Source of the DNA: Methanoregulaceae archaeon
GTDB taxonomy: Archaea > Halobacteriota > Methanomicrobia > Methanomicrobiales > Methanospirillaceae
Assembly: GCA_013331215.1 (NCBI GenBank)
Contig: DUGU01000041.1
Span: 1-6,546 of the forward strand
Direction: 5' to 3'
DNA: 6,546 nucleotides
Shown: positions 4,730 through 6,546 of the stretch, one piece after another
How the letters are laid out: the number at the start of each line of letters is the position of its first letter
How positions within the stretch are numbered: position 1 is the first letter of the stretch
Position numbers and translations under genes: made by a program
The notes under the pieces: model-generated
The model's database searches: none
Seen by the model: the letters and a program-made list of their open reading frames with translations, nothing else
Told to the model about the DNA's origin: nothing

Positions 4730-6074
4730 GGCTGACGAACACCTCCTCGGCCTCGTGGGGGATGAACGCACCGGCCGCGATCGGGTGGCCCCCGCCGCCC
4801 CCGCCGAACTCGGCCGAGGCCGCGTTCAGCGCGGCCTGGAGGTCGATCCCCCGCCGGACGGACCACTCGTTCGTGCGCATGCTCACCTTGGTCAGTCCGT
4901 GGTCCTCGGGCAGCGTGCACATGATCAGGATCGGCTTGCGCCAGTTCAGCTTGCCGAGGGCCATACCGGCCCCGATTCCGACGATCGTGTCGGGATAGCG
5001 GTCCCCGACGTGGAGGTACTGGAGGTGCGAGAGCTCGGTCACGCCCGTGTCCAGGATGAACTGGAGGAGCTCGCGGATGATCGAGCGGTGGTTGTTGAGC
5101 ATGTACTCGGCCTCGCGGTACGCATCGCCCCGGTCGCCGCAGCAGATCTTCGAGCCGATCCCGGGCTTGGCCCACCGGCCGCAGGCGTTGAGCAGGGTCG
5201 CGTACTCGGAGGCGTTCCTGAGCGGGGAGCGCGCCGGCTCGTCGGGGAAGAGGTACGAGTCGGCGAAGACCCGCTCCACGCCCTCGCCGTTCGCGAGCAG
5301 CTGCTGGACGAGGGCCGACGTGATCTTCGTCCTCTCGGGGAGGTCGAGCTCTTCCCAGACCAGCCAGCGGCCGCCGGGCCCCTTGAGCTCGAAACCGAGA
5401 GTTTTATTCAGGAACCGCAGGGCCCCGGGCGTATCGTTCGTGATCCCGGGGATGCGGGGGTCGTCGTTGTACGAGAGGCAGACGTGGACCGGGCGGGTCG
5501 AGGTCCCGTAGCAGTTCAGGTCGCGCCTGACCACGCGGACCGAGCCGTGGGCGACCCCGTCCGCGACGATCTCGGCCGCGGGGCCGACGAGCCCGAGGGT
5601 CTCGCGGGCCATCATGTCGCCGACGTTCCCGACGATCGCGATCTTGGCGAGATCGACGTTCTCCTCGTCGAGGGCCTTCGCCACGAAGTACGCGACGCCG
5701 GCGGCCGAGAGTTTCGTGTGCCCGTGGGGGACGCCGTTGACCTGCTGGTACTCGGTCCCGCACGGCTGGGCCACGTGGTGGTCGAGGATCAGGACCTCGT
5801 CCGCCGAGAGCCCGCGCTCCTCGAGCAGGTTCTGCTGGCCCGCGCCGAGGTCGACGAAGACTTTGAGAGAGTCGTCCTCGGGCACGGCCTTCATGGTGAG
5901 CGGCTCGAGCTGCCGGACGAAGTGGGAACTGACCGGCACGCCCGCGCGCGCGACCGCGGTCCGGACGATCGCCTCGCTCGAGATCCCGTCCGCGTCGATG
6001 TGGGAGATGACCGAGACCGCCTCCGCCCGCCGGATCGTCTGGGCCGCGCCGCGCACCTCCTCGGAAAAGCCCAT
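4695..6074 (-). CDS. recJ: RecJ-like DHH family exonuclease (archaeal RecJ/GAN type)
   Basis: A 459-residue DHH/DHHA1 phosphoesterase, close in size to the archaeal RecJ-like nucleases that digest single-stranded DNA or RNA; one (GAN of Thermococcales) binds GINS at the replication fork. Motif I is SHIDADG (H25, D27, D29), motif II VFVDLG (D75), motif III LDHH (D98-H99-H100), and motif IV GNVGDM (D153), giving the full metal-binding set. The DHHA1 domain ends with GGGGGGHPIAAGAF (424-437), preceded by a VSMRTNEW segment (R400). Euryarchaea often carry more than one paralogue, so DNA versus RNA substrate is not decided by sequence alone. The ATG at 6074 lacks a Shine-Dalgarno and lies about 24 bases from a TTTAAG box, consistent with a leaderless first gene of the operon. 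Its 3' end overlaps the PUA gene. Confidence 0.88.
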   Translation of the reverse strand: MGFSEEVRGAAQTIRRAEAVSVISHIDADGISSEAIVRTAVARAGVPVSSHFVRQLEPLTMKAVPEDDSLKVFVDLGAGQQNLLEERGLSADEVLILDHHVAQPCGTEYQQVNGVPHGHTKLSAAGVAYFVAKALDEENVDLAKIAIVGNVGDMMARETLGLVGPAAEIVADGVAHGSVRVVRRDLNCYGTSTRPVHVCLSYNDDPRIPGITNDTPGALRFLNKTLGFELKGPGGRWLVWEELDLPERTKITSALVQQLLANGEGVERVFADSYLFPDEPARSPLRNASEYATLLNACGRWAKPGIGSKICCGDRGDAYREAEYMLNNHRSIIRELLQFILDTGVTELSHLQYLHVGDRYPDTIVGIGAGMALGKLNWRKPILIMCTLPEDHGLTKVSMRTNEWSVRRGIDLQAALNAASAEFGGGGGGHPIAAGAFIPHEAEEVFVSRVNDLLRDQLA

Positions 6075-6123
6075 ACTGATGTATGAGTAACGCCCTTAAA
6101 CTGGATAAGGGTGACCCAAGCGG
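6075..6123. promoter_or_regulatory. Divergent promoter region for recJ operon and nnr, with inverted repeat
   Basis: This 49-base AT-richer gap separates two divergent genes. The box CTTAAAC (6095-6101, GTTTAAG on the other strand) is centred about 26 bases from the nnr ATG and about 24 bases from the recJ ATG, so one nearly palindromic TATA-like core could serve both directions with leaderless or near-leaderless transcripts. A perfect inverted repeat, CCCTTA (6093-6098) and TAAGGG (6106-6111) with 7 bases between, covers this core. A second small palindrome, CATAC-TGAT-GTATG (6072-6085), covers the recJ start codon. GGTGA (6110-6114) lies 9 bases before the nnr ATG and might act as a Shine-Dalgarno if transcription starts further upstream. 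Confidence 0.6.
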
Positions 6124-6546
6124 ATGATCGACCTTGCGGAGTTCGCCGAACACGGCGCGATCGAGCCGGCCCGGATGCGGGCCGTTGACCGAAACGCGGT
6201 CGCGCTGGGGCTCTCGTCCCTGCAGATGATGGAGGCCGCGGGGGCCGCGGTCGCCCGGGCCGCGCTCGACGGAGACCCGGCCCGCGTGCTCGTGCTCGCC
6301 GGGCGCGGGAACAATGGCGGGGACGGCTTCGTGGCGGCGCGGTACCTCGCGGGCGCGGTCGAGGTCGCGGTGGTCGCGGTCGACGGCGAGGCCACGCCCG
6401 AGACCGCGGCGCAGGGAGCGCTCCTCGCGCGCACGCCCGTCCCGGTCCACCGGGTCGGCTGCCCCTCCGACCTCGCCGTGCTCGCCCCCCTCTTCGAGAA
6501 GGCCGACCTGGTGGTCGACGCCCTGCTCGGGATCGGAGCCGCGCCG
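6124..6546 (+). CDS. nnr: NAD(P)H-hydrate epimerase domain, probably of bifunctional Nnr (partial, runs off the right edge)
   Basis: The first 141 codons are present, with no stop before the window ends. The sequence is the YjeF_N fold that interconverts R and S forms of NAD(P)H hydrate, a damaged cofactor. Visible family features are RMRAVDRNA (17-25), LQMMEAAG (33-40), the nucleotide loop GRGNNGGDGFVAARYL (60-75), and DLVVDALLGIG (128-138) with the likely catalytic aspartate D132. In archaea this domain is normally fused to the ADP-dependent hydrate dehydratase NnrD (carbohydrate kinase fold), so the missing C-terminal part probably carries that activity. I chose the ATG at 6124 over the ATG at codon 18 because residues 2-17 form a plausible family N-terminus and the TATA-like box is about 26 bases upstream. 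It is divergent from recJ. Confidence 0.92.
   Translation, partial: MIDLAEFAEHGAIEPARMRAVDRNAVALGLSSLQMMEAAGAAVARAALDGDPARVLVLAGRGNNGGDGFVAARYLAGAVEVAVVAVDGEATPETAAQGALLARTPVPVHRVGCPSDLAVLAPLFEKADLVVDALLGIGAAP

Noticed and set aside
4785..4805. Six-glycine tract in the RecJ DHHA1 motif (GGGGGGH) as a possible slippage or frameshift site
   Set aside because: Glycine-rich GGGGHP-type loops are normal in DHHA1 domains and the frame continues correctly on both sides.
4275..6086. A 603-codon open frame on the plus strand opposite recJ and the PUA gene
   Set aside because: Antisense shadow of two genes with clear motifs. The length arises from the lack of stop codons in GC-rich DNA.
1..6546. tRNA, rRNA and CRISPR arrays
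   Set aside because: No cloverleaf or GTTCRA T-loop in a tRNA context, no rRNA core sequence, and no regularly spaced repeats were seen on either strand.

Overview
The window looks like chromosomal DNA from a high-GC euryarchaeon, most likely a methanogen of the Methanomicrobia (Methanomicrobiales-like). The archaeal markers are a homomeric NAC protein with a C-terminal UBA domain, a short archaeal-type RecJ/DHH nuclease, an archaeal TrmI, separate pyrB and pyrI genes, and AT-rich TATA-like boxes about 25 bases upstream of start codons that lack a Shine-Dalgarno. The proteins are not strongly acidic, which argues against a haloarchaeon. The order-level assignment is inference. Nearly every long open frame opposite these genes is a shadow caused by GC-rich third codon positions.

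Layout. Positions 1-126 carry the last 41 codons of a plus-strand transposase-like gene in AT-rich DNA (60 G/C in the first 150 bases by hand count, against about 70% in the neighbouring gene). It ends in a stem-loop, and the composition switches at the stop codon of the next gene. Positions 153-1346 (minus) encode an M24 metallopeptidase of the Xaa-Pro peptidase type with its own, probably leaderless, promoter. Positions 1347-1812 are a non-coding gap with that promoter, a cluster of GC-rich palindromes and a probable terminator for the operon on its right.

Positions 1813-6074 are a tight minus-strand operon. In transcription order it encodes a RecJ-like DHH nuclease, a small PUA-domain protein, NAC, tRNA m1A58 methyltransferase TrmI, aspartate carbamoyltransferase catalytic subunit PyrB and regulatory subunit PyrI. 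Junctions are a 35-base overlap or small gaps of 2-4 bases, ending in an ATGA overlap between pyrB and pyrI. The operon links nucleic-acid processing, tRNA modification, ribosome-associated chaperoning and the committed step of pyrimidine synthesis. A 49-base divergent promoter region with a perfect CCCTTA-N7-TAAGGG inverted repeat separates it from the start of a plus-strand Nnr (NAD(P)H-hydrate repair) gene, which runs off the right edge.

The content is mainly housekeeping. I do not see a new defence or mobile system. The points most worth checking are the divergent promoter palindrome, the odd recJ/PUA junction (possible one-base indel), the IS scar at the M24 stop, and the structured intergenic block.
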